Source: an uncultured bacterium (GTDB lineage Bacteria; Planctomycetota; Phycisphaerae; Phycisphaerales; SM1A02). From it: DNA of 64,000 nt. Positions within the stretch are counted from its first letter, which is position 1. Each line of letters opens with the position of its first letter. The stretch lies in contig CAIKXA010000013.1 in assembly GCA_903831295.1 (NCBI GenBank), positions 62,001 to 126,000 of the forward strand, in the 5' to 3' direction. Shown here one piece after another: positions 7,570-18,200 of this stretch. Below the pieces are notes generated by a model. The model ran no database searches. It was given only the letters and a program-made list of their open reading frames with translations, and was not told the origin of the DNA. Made by a program: the position numbers and the translations under genes.

Positions 7570-9534
7570 CGCCATGGATGGTGGCTCGACGGCTTCTGCT
7601 TTTTTAGTTTCAGGCCGCGAAGTTTGAATCACAACCATGTCGTGATACGAACCGCCGCGCGCCATGAGTTGTTCATGCGAGCCAACCTCCGCAACCAAGC
7701 CGTTCTTCAGTACAACAATTTTGTGCGCGTTGCGAATGGTTGAAAGCCGATGCGCGATCACGAATGAAGTTCGATTGCGCATGAGGTTCACCAATCCCTC
7801 TTGAATAAACAATTCACTTTCAACATCCAGATTGCTGGTGGCCTCGTCCAAAATCAAAACGCGTGGATCGGCCAGCACCGCGCGCGCGATGGCAAGTCGT
7901 TGGCGTTGGCCGCCCGAAAGCCGCACGCCACGCTCGCCAATGCGCGTGAGATATTGCTTGGGCATTTCGCTGATGAATCCGTGGCAGCACGCCAATATGG
8001 CGGCTTGCTCGATTTCGTGCTGGGTGGCGTGCTTGCGTCCGTAAGAAATATTGTCGGCGATGGTTCCATCGAAAAGAAAAACATCTTGCTCAACAATGCC
8101 AAGCAGGCTGCGCCAATCATGCAGGCGGTAATCGCGCAAGTCCGTGCCGTCGATCAAGATGCGGCCGGCGGTTGGATCAAAAAAGCGCGCGATGAGATTG
8201 CACAGCGTGGTCTTGCCCGCGCCGCTTGCGCCAACAAACGCCACAGTTTCGCCGGGCAGAACATCAAAGTTGACGCCGTTGATCACGGGAGTCTTTGATT
8301 TGGGGTAACTAAATTGCACATCCTCAAGGCGAATCGCGCCGATCATGCGAGCGCGGTCAAGCCGCAGTGCGCTGGGGCGATCAGGTAACTCCGTAGTTTC
8401 GTTCAGCACATCAAGTGTGCGGTCGTAGCCCGCGAGATTGGTTTGGAAATTAGTCGCGCTGCTGGCAAGCGCTTCAAGCGGACCAAGCAACATGGCTAAA
8501 TAAGTGAGAAACAGAACCAAATCACCTGGAGTGAGCGTGCCATCAATCACTTGACGACCACCAAACCACAAGAGCAACGCGCTGGCGGTTGGAATCAGCA
8601 GCGCCCACGCCAATTCAATTCCGCGGCTCCACCACCAAGTTAAAATTTCTTGACGGGCCATGAGATGGCTACCACGCAAAAATCTCGACGATTCGCTTTG
8701 CTCGCGCGCGAAGGCGCGCACCACGCGCATTCCACCAAAGGCCTCCGTGGCGTGAGAGTCGACATCGGTGCGCTGCTGACGAATGTCGCGGTACAGCGGA
8801 CGAATGCGCCCAATCCAAGTCCAGTGGCTCAACCACACAACTGGAAGCAGCATGGTTGCCCCAAGGAGCAACCGATAATCGGTGATGGCCAGGATGGTGA
8901 GTATGCCAAGCAGTTGCACAATGGCGCGGAACGGGTTGTACAACATGTTGAACACAAGTTCGGCAACTCCGCCGGCGTCCTCGCGCAACAGACTTGCCAC
9001 GCCACCCGATTTCATTTGCCACACACGGTGCAGTGGCAAATGAACGGCGTGCTCAAATGTTTTGCGGCGAATGTGCGCCTGTAATCGCTTGGTAATGCGC
9101 GTGGCTTGCCAACGCCCCGCGATGCTGAATGTGGTTCCAATCAAACTCACCACCAAAATGCTGGCGGCGATCCAACCCAACAATGTGGTGCGATCACTGG
9201 TGATATTCGCGGGAAGAATTCGATCGACCCATTGTGGAAGGGGCGAACCAATAAAAACATTGTCGATGGCGAGCTTGGTGGCCGCGGGCGGAATAAGCGT
9301 AAGTGCGGCGCCAAGCGCGACGGTGCACAGCGTGAACAACATGGGCGCGCGGTGCGGACGCAATTCGCCTAGAAAAGATTTGAACAGTTGTCCAAAGGTT
9401 CGGTTGCGCCGCAGACTGCGCTCTGATCCATGCCATGAAATAGCCATGGGCTCCAACTTGGCTTTCTTCTTGCGCTCGCGAAGCGCGGCGAGATATTCAC
9501 GGTACAAACGGCGGCTGCCGTGGCGTAGGGACAT
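7558..9534 (-). CDS. ABC exporter, MsbA-like fused permease/ATPase
   Basis: Half-transporter of 658 residues with an N-terminal six-helix membrane domain (about 45-335) and a C-terminal ATPase. The ATPase shows Walker A GASGAGKTT (Lys441), signature LSGGQRQRLAIARA, Walker B VLILDEATSNLD and switch IAHRLSTIR. It would act as a homodimer exporting a lipid, lipid-linked or other hydrophobic substrate. The frame is open far upstream to 10038, but that part runs antisense to the divergent nuclease-family gene and carries no transporter sequence, so I chose ATG 9534, 46 bases from the neighbour's start. The substrate is unknown; proximity to carotenoid genes is suggestive only, since it is convergent with them. 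Confidence 0.9.
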   Translation of the reverse strand: MSLRHGSRRLYREYLAALRERKKKAKLEPMAISWHGSERSLRRNRTFGQLFKSFLGELRPHRAPMLFTLCTVALGAALTLIPPAATKLAIDNVFIGSPLPQWVDRILPANITSDRTTLLGWIAASILVVSLIGTTFSIAGRWQATRITKRLQAHIRRKTFEHAVHLPLHRVWQMKSGGVASLLREDAGGVAELVFNMLYNPFRAIVQLLGILTILAITDYRLLLGATMLLPVVWLSHWTWIGRIRPLYRDIRQQRTDVDSHATEAFGGMRVVRAFAREQSESSRFLRGSHLMARQEILTWWWSRGIELAWALLIPTASALLLWFGGRQVIDGTLTPGDLVLFLTYLAMLLGPLEALASSATNFQTNLAGYDRTLDVLNETTELPDRPSALRLDRARMIGAIRLEDVQFSYPKSKTPVINGVNFDVLPGETVAFVGASGAGKTTLCNLIARFFDPTAGRILIDGTDLRDYRLHDWRSLLGIVEQDVFLFDGTIADNISYGRKHATQHEIEQAAILACCHGFISEMPKQYLTRIGERGVRLSGGQRQRLAIARAVLADPRVLILDEATSNLDVESELFIQEGLVNLMRNRTSFVIAHRLSTIRNAHKIVVLKNGLVAEVGSHEQLMARGGSYHDMVVIQTSRPETKKAEAVEPPSMASHA

Positions 9535-9580
9535 GAATTGATAGTAGCCCAAGTAAGCGTGGCATTCGTACACTGCGCGG

Positions 9581-10933
9581 ATGAATAATTTGCGACTCCC
9601 GTTGATTGCGTGCGCCGTGTTCGCGTATCTCTGTGCTGCAACCGCGCCACCATTCGTTTCAGCTCCCACAACAACCGCGACCCAGACCGCGCCCGCGCAA
9701 AAAGACGGCGCCAAGAGCAAGCCTGCTTCAACATCGGCTTCCACAAAATCGAAGAAGCCCAAGCGCGAAGCGGGCTTGATCTTTGGAATCGCAAAGGCGC
9801 CGGTTAAAGCCCCAGGAACAATTCGTCTGGGCGCGTACAACATTGAAAATTTCTTTGACGGTGTGGACGATCCAAATTTGTCCGGCGAATACGACGACAT
9901 AAACATGAAAACCAGCGAGGACCGTTGCAAATCCCTGGCCAAAGCCATCCACGATTTGGACGCCGATGTGCTTGGTCTTGAAGAAGTTGAAGGCGAAGAC
10001 GCCCTGCGTTGGTTTCGCGACACATATCTGAAGGACATGGGCTACGAATATTTGGCCAGCAAAGAAGTGGGCTATTACCGCGGCGTGGAGCAATCCCTGC
10101 TGAGTCGATTTCCAATCAAGGATGTTCAAGTGTGGACCAACGAGGATTTGGCGCCCATGGAAAAATATATTCCCAAGGATGCCGACAAGCGCAAGAAGGA
10201 TGGTTGGGGCGACGACCCGAAGGTGAAGGAGCCGTTGAAATTTCAACGCAGTCCATTGAAGGTCACGATTCAATTGCCCGACGACACCACGCTGATCGTG
10301 TATGTGCTGCACCACAAAGCTGGTGGAAAAGCGACGGTGCATCATCGCGAGTTGGAGTCACTGCGCATGAATGAGATGCTCAAGGAGGATCTGGCCAAGA
10401 ACGCCGACGCTTTGGTGGCCGTGGTGGGGGATTTCAACGCCACTCCCATGGAAAAAGCGGCAAAGTTGTATCGAGACAAGGCGTTTGCCGGATTTGTAAG
10501 CGCCTACGAGTTTCGTCCCGAGGCTGGACAAGCCAAGGAAAAGAAATCCGCCGCGCAAGATGACGCCGACTCCGACGCTGGCTCTGATGAATCCGCTGAC
10601 GCGAGCGCGACAAATTCACAAGAGAAATCCGCCGACTCCGCCGCGGATAAAAAAGCCGCCAAGAATCTTTATCTCACCCACATTACTAATCGAGCCATTG
10701 ATTACATATTACTTTCGCCAGCGTTGGTGAAATTGGCCGTTCCCAAGTCATTCTTTGTGTTTGGAACGTTGATGCCAGGCTCCGATTACGACTTTAAAAA
10801 AGATGAGCCACCGTCGGGCTACGCCAGCGATCACTGTCCAATAGCTCTGGATTTAAAAGTGGTCGCCAGCACTACCGCCAAGCCAAAGATAGATGCGCCT
10901 GCGCCACCTGCCTCCAAAGAAGTTGCGAAGTGA
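9581..10933 (+). CDS. Secreted endonuclease/exonuclease/phosphatase family protein
   Basis: Probable exported hydrolase of 450 residues. A hydrophobic leader (about 1-28) is followed by a Thr/Ala/Lys-rich linker. The catalytic fold then begins at IRLGAYNIENFFDG (metal-binding Asn/Glu region), continues through EEVEGEDAL and VVGDFNATPMEK, and ends with the general-base motif ASDHCPIALDL. This is the metal-dependent phosphodiesterase superfamily that includes extracellular nucleases and phosphatases. Between the last two motifs lies an unusual acidic, Ala/Ser/Asp-rich low-complexity insert at about residues 322-362. A C-terminal Pro/Ala/Lys tail follows. Substrate (DNA, phospholipid, inositol phosphate) cannot be told from sequence. 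Confidence 0.82.
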   Translation: MNNLRLPLIACAVFAYLCAATAPPFVSAPTTTATQTAPAQKDGAKSKPASTSASTKSKKPKREAGLIFGIAKAPVKAPGTIRLGAYNIENFFDGVDDPNLSGEYDDINMKTSEDRCKSLAKAIHDLDADVLGLEEVEGEDALRWFRDTYLKDMGYEYLASKEVGYYRGVEQSLLSRFPIKDVQVWTNEDLAPMEKYIPKDADKRKKDGWGDDPKVKEPLKFQRSPLKVTIQLPDDTTLIVYVLHHKAGGKATVHHRELESLRMNEMLKEDLAKNADALVAVVGDFNATPMEKAAKLYRDKAFAGFVSAYEFRPEAGQAKEKKSAAQDDADSDAGSDESADASATNSQEKSADSAADKKAAKNLYLTHITNRAIDYILLSPALVKLAVPKSFFVFGTLMPGSDYDFKKDEPPSGYASDHCPIALDLKVVASTTAKPKIDAPAPPASKEVAK

Positions 10934-11073
10934 TTGCATTTCAAACGCAACAATCCCAAGAATCTTAAAATGTCGTTGCATTTCACCAGCACGATTGGAT
11001 AAAAAAACGCGATGGCTTCGAGTTGATTTGATACAAAGCAAGGCGAATCAAATCCGCCAAGCGTCGCGTCGAT

Positions 11074-12321
11074 TTACGGCATTTTTGTGGTCAATGAATC
11101 ACCGCGCAACTCAAGCAAGCGAATCGCCTCAACCACGTCTTTGTCGCCGCGACCGGACACATTGATCACCACGATCTCGTTGGTGGGACGAGTCCGCGCG
11201 TATTCAATTGCCGAATGCACGGCGTGAGCGGTTTCAAGCGCGGGAATAATTCCTTCCTCTTGTGAGAGAATTCGAAACGCATCAAGCGCTTGGTTGTCCG
11301 TGGCGCTGACATATTGCACGCGCCCCGAATCCTTCCACCAACTGTGTTCCGGACCAACGCCCGGGTAATCCAAGCCAGCGCTGCATGAATGCACGTCGGC
11401 GGTTTGGCCAGCGGCGTCCTGCAACACATACGAAAGCGATCCATGCAACACGCCCGGAGTTCCATGCGCCAGTGGCGCGGCGTGATCTCCATCTTTTGCC
11501 CCGCGGCCGCCAGCTTCAACGCCAATCAAACGCACGGACGCGTCCTGCACAAATGGATAAAAGATTCCAGCAGCGTTGCTGCCACCACCAACACAGGCAA
11601 TCACCGCGTCCGGAAGACGACCCGTGGCCGTCAAGCATTGCGCGCGGCACTCGCGGCCCATCACGCTTTGAAAGTCGCGCACAATCATTGGAAATGGGTG
11701 CGGACCAACGACGCTGCCAATGATGTAATGCGTGTCGCCAACGCTGCCCATCCAATCGCGCATGGCTTCATTGGTGGCGTCTTTCAATGTGCGGCTTCCA
11801 GTTTCAACCGAATGCACTTGGGCTCCAAGTAGGCGCATGCGAAAAACGTTCAGCCCTTGGCGGCGAATATCTTCGGCGCCCATATAAACCTCGCACTTCA
11901 AACCAAGGCGCGCGCACGCCGTTGCCGTGGCCACGCCGTGTTGACCCGCGCCAGTTTCCGCGATGATGCGAGTGCGACCCATGCGCAACGCCAAAAGCGC
12001 CTGGCCCATTGTGTTGTTGATCTTGTGCGCGCCGGTGTGCGCCAAGTCCTCGCGCTTCAACCACAGTTGCGCGCCGCCGGCACGCTTGGTGAGTTGTGGC
12101 GCCAATGCAAATGGTGTTTCACGGCCAACAAAGTCGCGCAACAATTCATTCAACTGCGCGGTGAAAGCCGGATCGGATCGAGCCTGCGCGTAGGCCAATT
12201 CCAATTGCTCCAGGGCAGGAACCAAAGTCTCCGGCACATAGCGGCCGCCATAGGGACCAAAGCGTCCAAGCGTGTCAGGAACATTCGAAAGTGTGCTTGT
12301 CATTTGTTGATCCAAAGCCAT
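11074..12321 (-). CDS. trpB: Tryptophan synthase beta chain
   Basis: PLP enzyme making L-tryptophan from indole and serine; 415 residues. The N-terminus reads [15 protein letters not shown] as in TrpB1-type chains, the PLP lysine is Lys100 in [13 protein letters not shown], the phosphate-binding loop is [10 protein letters not shown], and the monovalent-cation and COMM regions look complete. ATG at 12321 shares a base with the pssA stop (TGATG); a GTG one codon upstream is possible. No trpA or other trp gene is adjacent. The gene instead ends a five-gene chain of envelope-type genes, an unusual setting for trpB. Confidence 0.95.
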   Translation of the reverse strand: MALDQQMTSTLSNVPDTLGRFGPYGGRYVPETLVPALEQLELAYAQARSDPAFTAQLNELLRDFVGRETPFALAPQLTKRAGGAQLWLKREDLAHTGAHKINNTMGQALLALRMGRTRIIAETGAGQHGVATATACARLGLKCEVYMGAEDIRRQGLNVFRMRLLGAQVHSVETGSRTLKDATNEAMRDWMGSVGDTHYIIGSVVGPHPFPMIVRDFQSVMGRECRAQCLTATGRLPDAVIACVGGGSNAAGIFYPFVQDASVRLIGVEAGGRGAKDGDHAAPLAHGTPGVLHGSLSYVLQDAAGQTADVHSCSAGLDYPGVGPEHSWWKDSGRVQYVSATDNQALDAFRILSQEEGIIPALETAHAVHSAIEYARTRPTNEIVVINVSGRGDKDVVEAIRLLELRGDSLTTKMP

Positions 12322-13271
12322 CACTCAGTGTAGGTCGATGGTTCGGGTGCGACCGCGGCAAGCGCTTTTTTGTGGCGCATTTTTTTGGTCAACGCGGCGA
12401 TTGGTCCATACACCGTGTATGTGGTGAAGCAAATTGCCAGCGCCACCTGCAGCCACCAGATCGCCATGATGATTGGAATGACAATTTGCACCAACACGGA
12501 GAATGGTTTTCTTCCGCGCAATCCGCGGTTGATGATGTGCGGGTAGCGGATGGTGCTGACCATGGCCAGCGCGCAGAGCAGGGTGATGGCGGGAATAAGC
12601 AAACTGGAGGTCGCCTCTATGCGTGGAGGAAATTCTCCGCCATATTGTTTGACAAGTAAATTTTGGTGCAACAAAATTAAACTGGCAACGCAACCGGCGG
12701 CTCCTGGCGAGGGTAAGCCGCGGAACCACATGTGCGCCGTCACATCATCCGCCACGGTTTCGGAATTAAAGCGGGCCAGGCGCAACGCGGTGCAGCAGAT
12801 ATAGACCGCTGCGATGGTCCAGGTGGCTTTGGCGTAAAAGTTGTCAGCGTCGGGACCAAGAATATTTGTTCCATGTTCGGCGCCGTAGTAATGGCTGACC
12901 AATCGCAACATCATGAAGGCTGGCGCCACTCCGAAAGTAACCATGTCGCACAGTGAATCCAGTTGCGCGCCAAGATCGCTGGTGCTGCGAGTTAATCTGG
13001 CCACGCCGCCATCAAGCGCGTCGAAAAACATGCCAAAGAAAATCAATATCCCCGAAACCGTGAGCGTGTTCCAGCCAAAGAATTCGCTGGCTTCCACGGA
13101 TTTGGCGGCGTAATGAATCGCCGCGAAGCCGCACAGCAAATTTCCCAGCGTTAAAAGCGTGGGCAACACCTTGATGCCGCGCGCGACCCGTGTGTCGCGC
13201 AATCGTCGCCGCGTTTTTTTTCTTTTTATTTTTGGTTGCGTTTCAAGCATTGGAATTTTTGTGTCGCTCAT
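12321..13271 (-). CDS. pssA: CDP-diacylglycerol-serine O-phosphatidyltransferase
   Basis: Integral membrane enzyme of 316 residues that condenses CDP-diacylglycerol with serine to phosphatidylserine, the precursor of phosphatidylethanolamine. The CDP-alcohol phosphotransferase signature is complete at about residues 83-108: [10 protein letters not shown], then GAQLDSLCD, giving the D-x2-DG-x2-AR-x8-G-x3-D-x3-D pattern. A basic N-terminus ([12 protein letters not shown]) precedes about seven hydrophobic segments. The gene abuts the lipoprotein gene upstream (stop 13272, start 13271) and shares a base with trpB downstream. I see no phosphatidylserine decarboxylase nearby. Confidence 0.93.
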   Translation of the reverse strand: MSDTKIPMLETQPKIKRKKTRRRLRDTRVARGIKVLPTLLTLGNLLCGFAAIHYAAKSVEASEFFGWNTLTVSGILIFFGMFFDALDGGVARLTRSTSDLGAQLDSLCDMVTFGVAPAFMMLRLVSHYYGAEHGTNILGPDADNFYAKATWTIAAVYICCTALRLARFNSETVADDVTAHMWFRGLPSPGAAGCVASLILLHQNLLVKQYGGEFPPRIEATSSLLIPAITLLCALAMVSTIRYPHIINRGLRGRKPFSVLVQIVIPIIMAIWWLQVALAICFTTYTVYGPIAALTKKMRHKKALAAVAPEPSTYTE

Positions 13272-14126
13272 TCAATTGCTGCCCACGGCGGAAGCAGGAA
13301 TTCGAATTGGTTGAATTGAACTTGAAATATGGGGCACGAATGCCAAAAGAGTAACGCCTTTCATGGAAGTTTCCTTGCCTTGCAGGTCCGCGGATTCCCC
13401 CAGCAAAAATCGCCCGGCGGTTGGTGGCAGACCAACTTCAGATCCGGGCCCACGTCCACTTTTAAATGGGCCTTGGTTTGCGGGCAAAACAATCAGCACT
13501 TCATCTGGTTGCAAGCATGTCTCAATGCCAGTGTTGATGATTGGCGTTCCCCGTGGCCGATCGGCTCGACCAAACATGCCTTCTTGTGCCACGGATGTCG
13601 CCACAAGCGAGGTGACAATTTCAAGTTGGAAACATCCACCGGATTCCGTGGGAGTGGTCCAGCCACGGGCGATCATTTCCAAAATTTCCGAAGCAATGAT
13701 ACGCGTTGCGCCATTGATGGCAAGCGCTTGTCCTTGGGGAATTTGTCGCTGGAAGACCTCGCGCCAATTTGGCAATGTTCCCAATGCTGTGTGGATGTCA
13801 ATCGGACTCGGTCCAAGTTTCTCCCGAATCAGAGGCAAATCTTTTTGATCGACAATCGCGGTGAAAAATCCTTCCTGTAGCAACGACTCAGTCGCAAGGG
13901 GATTCATCACCGGACGTTTTTGAAATCCAATCAGAATGCCCTCCAATTTGGATGTGTCTTGCGTTGTTGTCCAGCGCACAATTTCCAATCCATCGGAGTC
14001 TTGGCGCGATGAAGTGATGTCGCTTGATGACCGACGCTCCGCGCTGGTGCACGCTTGCACGCCAATCGCAAACAGCGCAAGCGCGAGCGCCGCAATCCGT
14101 TTCGCGCGCCGCGGAAGTGGCGTCAT
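13272..14126 (-). CDS. Predicted lipoprotein, function unknown
   Basis: A 284-residue protein with a basic N-terminus (PRRAKR), a hydrophobic core and a lipobox-like GVQACTS, so probably an envelope lipoprotein with Cys26 as the anchor. I do not recognise the soluble part. It contains no obvious catalytic motif and is rich in short beta-type segments. The start overlaps the LOG-family gene (ATGA, 14123-14126) and the stop abuts pssA, so it belongs to the same transcription unit. It could be a planctomycete-specific envelope protein; I assign no function. Confidence 0.8.
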   Translation of the reverse strand: MTPLPRRAKRIAALALALFAIGVQACTSAERRSSSDITSSRQDSDGLEIVRWTTTQDTSKLEGILIGFQKRPVMNPLATESLLQEGFFTAIVDQKDLPLIREKLGPSPIDIHTALGTLPNWREVFQRQIPQGQALAINGATRIIASEILEMIARGWTTPTESGGCFQLEIVTSLVATSVAQEGMFGRADRPRGTPIINTGIETCLQPDEVLIVLPANQGPFKSGRGPGSEVGLPPTAGRFLLGESADLQGKETSMKGVTLLAFVPHISSSIQPIRIPASAVGSN

Positions 14127-15208
14127 GGAGATGTTGGGCTGGCTTCAGGGAAATGATTAATTCGATCAATCATGCGCCGCAGCAAGCCGAAGGCGCGCTT
14201 TGAATAATGAAATTGCAGGCGCGGTAAATCAGGATGCTCATTTTCCGCGTCAAGCGCGCCAGTTTGAGTGATGTGGCCGCTCTTGATCAACGGCCTGAAC
14301 TCCGTGTCCAGTTGCGCAACTTGCTCCGGCAATAGTTGTCGCTTCAGGCGGATCACAAGATGGTCGCCAACATATCGGCTGCTGTGATAGCGGTGATAAA
14401 ATCGCAAGATGCGCGCCACGGCGTCGTCGGGACTGGATGCGAATTCGTAAAGGCCAGGATCTTCCGCGCTGATCCATCCTTGCGCCAAAAGATTTTCCAC
14501 CACGCCGTATTCCCATTGACGCCAATATCCACGTGGCTTGCCATTGGTGTCCGCGCCTTCCACAAGAACAATCGGAACGATGGGGCTTTTGCCGGTTTGA
14601 ATCAGGGTGAGCACCTCGAAAATTTCATCCATGGTTCCAAAGCCGCCAGGAAAAACCGCGACAGCATCTGAATGGCTCACGAACATGAGCTTGCGTGTGA
14701 AAAAGTATTTGAAAGAGATCAGCTTGTCGTCGCCCGCGATGATGTCGTTGGCGTTGGTTTCAAATGGAAGGCGAATCGACAATCCGAAACTGGATTCGCG
14801 GCTTGGTCCTTCATGGCCGGCCTTCATGATTCCATCTCCCGCGCCGGTGATCGCCATCCAATGTTCAGCCGCCATGGATTGTCCGAATGAACGCGCCGCG
14901 ATGTAGTCGGGGTGGTCCTCGGGAGTGCGCGCGCTGCCAAATATGCTCACTTTTTGCACGCCGCGGAAGCGATTGAACACGCGGTAGGAGCGGCGGATTT
15001 CCTTCACCGCATTTTCAATCAATTTGATTTGGGAAACATCGCAACCATCGGACAGCAATTTCAGGCCGGTTCCCAGAAGTTCCTCCACATGGCGACGACG
15101 ACGCGCGCTTGCCTCACCAGCGTGGTCATGGTGGCTTGTTGAAGCCTCCGCCACAAGCGCGGCAATACGGGTGCGAATTCCAATGTCGAGTTCAGAAGAT
15201 TCACTCAT
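14123..15208 (-). CDS. LOG family protein (Rossmann, lysine-decarboxylase-like fold)
   Basis: Cytoplasmic protein of 361 residues with the LOG-family signature FPGGFGTMDEIFE (from about residue 186), preceded by the paired motif GPSRES. Family members hydrolyse the N-glycosidic bond of nucleoside 5'-monophosphates, either in cytokinin activation or in purine nucleotide turnover (PpnN type). An N-terminal extension of about 110 residues and a C-terminal one of about 90 make it longer than plant-type LOG (about 200 residues) and closer to the longer bacterial nucleosidase type. It overlaps both neighbours by ATGA. The role in this chain of envelope genes is unclear. Confidence 0.85.
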   Translation of the reverse strand: MSESSELDIGIRTRIAALVAEASTSHHDHAGEASARRRRHVEELLGTGLKLLSDGCDVSQIKLIENAVKEIRRSYRVFNRFRGVQKVSIFGSARTPEDHPDYIAARSFGQSMAAEHWMAITGAGDGIMKAGHEGPSRESSFGLSIRLPFETNANDIIAGDDKLISFKYFFTRKLMFVSHSDAVAVFPGGFGTMDEIFEVLTLIQTGKSPIVPIVLVEGADTNGKPRGYWRQWEYGVVENLLAQGWISAEDPGLYEFASSPDDAVARILRFYHRYHSSRYVGDHLVIRLKRQLLPEQVAQLDTEFRPLIKSGHITQTGALDAENEHPDLPRLQFHYSKRAFGLLRRMIDRINHFPEASPTSP

Positions 15209-18200
15209 GGTGTTGCTGTCTTTGTTGATGAAGGTGTGAAGTTACCACTCTGCTCCAGAGATGGATTAGTGCCCAAAACGGGAATAGGGGTTGCGGTTAT
15301 TTGAGGATCGGAAAGGGATCCACCCACATCGACGGCCAAAAGTAGATCAGTAGCGGCGCCAAACACATCACTTGCAACGGGAATAATTCCGCGGTTTTTA
15401 AATCTCATGCTGATCTTCCATGTTTCCAAGTCAATTGACCCGGATCCGAGGAGTTGCAGTGTAGGGCAAGTGAGGTCAAATTTCTCAAAACGGATCTTTT
15501 GATCGCGAATATAAAAATCGATTTTGGCTTGGTCCAATGTTTGGGAAAGTGGCGGCATGAATTGGGTGACTTGAAGAAGTCGCAACGCAAGCGGAAGATC
15601 ACCCAATTTCGCGTTGAAGCCGTGGATTTTTCCGCGTCCCTCGCGCGGGCGATCGCCAGATATTTCGCCACCAAGGGTGAGCATGCCGTTGAACACTCCG
15701 TCACTGGTTTGCTCTGTTGCTTTGGGGGTTCCGCCCGCAATGGTTTGCCCAAGATCGCTTCCAGCCGCTCCAAGATTCACTTCCCATGTACGCGTCCCTT
15801 TGCCTTGAACAAACGCATCAAGCCAAATGCGGCCGCCATACAAATCACCCTCTAATTTTGGAATTGTGAAATTATCTGTGGTTGAATTTGTGATAAGCGA
15901 TCCCTTGATATCCGAGACCAACCGATTCTGGATAAATAGGCTTCCCTGTTCGACATCGATCCGCATTCCATCAATTGGTCCGCCACTATCGCTGCTGAGT
16001 TTCATGCGTGAATTGATGCCTAAAAGTTCAGGGCCAATATCAAGCTGCGCATCAGTGAGCAACAGGTCCGCGCAAAAATCCGCGCCGGAGTGTTGCGGGG
16101 GCATGGAGAATCTTCCATTTGTGATTTCAAATGCGCCCTCGCTTTGAAACTTATTTTTTTCAAGACGTTCTTGCAATCCAATCGGCAATACTTTGAAGAA
16201 CGCCGGGTCGGCGAATAGAAACTTGGCCTCAAGTTTGATCACATCAGAGGCTTTCTTATTGGTGGCGCCAAAATTCACGGTTCCATTGGCGCTCATGGTG
16301 CCAACGAGCGCGTTCATGTCGTTGAATTCAAGTTGCAGATCGTGCACTTGAATTGAATCATCGAGCAATTCAAAGTAGCCGCAAGGAATTTCAATCATGG
16401 CCAGGTCGGGATCCATGTTGAATTTCACATGAGTGGGGTCCACCATGATTCGTCGACGTCCAAGTTGGCCGTGTTTCTCCAGTAAATGAACATCGGCGTT
16501 GATGGTGCCCGTTGGATTGCAATCGCCCCAAGTCAACATGGATTCATCGCGTTTGTCGGCTGGAAGAAAGCCAAAGATCCAGCGATCAATTGGAACATTT
16601 TTGGCTGTGGCTTGAAACCAACGTTCCTGCGAATCAAGCGTGGCGAATCCACTCGCGTCAACCTCTCCATCCCCAATATATCCCGCCATGGAAATGAGCG
16701 ACGTGGCTTTCTCCGTGACATTCACTTGCGCTTTGACATTCTTCAGATCAAATCCGGCTGGTAAAATTTGATCGGCGTCCGCAACGGCGCCAGTTTCGTT
16801 TGGACGCGGAGTAATAGAGCCATTGGCCAAAGAAAGATTGAAATCCCATGTGGTGCTTTCATCCGCCAGAGCGCCAATTTTTCCTATCCCATTCAATTGG
16901 CCTTGAAGATCAATTTGCTTCAGCATGCGCGCTGCGGGCGAAAGATTGGTACCAGGCCAACCCTGCACCGGCGGGGCGTTCTTGGATGTTTCAAATGGAA
17001 TCGCGGCTAGCAGAAGCGAATTCACCGAGTCATTCTCGAACGTGATGGTGAGATTTGGAAATACTTTTCTGTCTTCGCCGTCTCGGGGGATATCGATGAA
17101 GCCACCGATGGTGACGGCGGCATTTGATTGTGTGGTGAGTTTCCACTTTTCCACTGGAAGACGTATGACCGTGTCCTCCAAAATAATTTTTCCAGAATTC
17201 ACATGCACTGGATAAGGAAACTTTGAGCAAATCACATTCGCATCCCTCAGGGTGACCTCGCCGGTGGTCTTCACATTTGCGCCGCCTTTGATGGCGCGCT
17301 GCACTTGTAGATCAACTCCGCAACTTCCTCCAAATTGAAACTCGTTGGGTTTCAATAGACCCGCTGCAATCAGGTTGGTTTGAGCTGCGTGGTCGTACAG
17401 AAGTTCGAATACTTTTTTGGGTCCAAACAAGAACGACTTTTTCAGCGCCTCATCGATGGGCAAATCAGAGGCGGTTATATGCAGATCAACACCGGCATCA
17501 TCGCCGGGTTCGGTCACAGTTCCGGTGATATTCACGATCGCGCCGCCGCTGCCTTTGCCCTTTAGGGAAACGATTTTGACTGCATCATTGTCCAATTCAA
17601 TTTGCGCGTTGACATCGCTGAGCAAATAGGGAAACAGAAAATATCCCCCTGAAGCGTCGCGAATGTTCAGCATTCCCTTTGTGGTGGGAACTTGATCGCG
17701 AGCCACTCCAGCGGAGTCCTTCTTGGCGATCGCGCGCGAGATGCTGACGTCAAGATCAACATTCCATGTTTTGGCCAGCAAATTGCCGAGAACTTGCACC
17801 GCGGGCTTGGGCAGTTCAACTCCGTCAAAGTCCTTTTCATTCTCCTTGGTGAAAGCAAAATTGTGAATGTGAATTGTGGCCTCCACGCCACTACGCCTGA
17901 ACGCGTCTTCAAACCAGGCTGGCGTATCGTCGAGCGACGTGGGCTGATCTTCCGAGGGCAACGTGATGTCGAGTCCAATTTCAATTGGCACCGGCAGGCT
18001 GCGCGGTTTTGTGCTGTCGAGCTTGCCAATAAAATTTTCAAACTTCAACATGTTCTGGGTGAATCGAACAGTTCCGCTTTCCACTTGCATTCGTGGAAAT
18101 CCAGTTTTAAGCCGCGGAGGATCCTTCACGTCGCTGGCGGTTTTAATATTTTCCGGAAGCGGCGGTAATTTTTTGGGTTCATAGCGAACCCACTCAGTTT

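Noticed and set aside
9535..10038. Open reading frame extending the ABC exporter upstream by 168 codons
   Set aside because: It runs antisense to the secreted nuclease-family gene and shows no membrane or transporter sequence; ATG 9534 gives a normal exporter.
9728..10345. 205-codon open frame on the minus strand
   Set aside because: Antisense to the endonuclease/exonuclease/phosphatase gene, His/Val-rich shadow without domain features.
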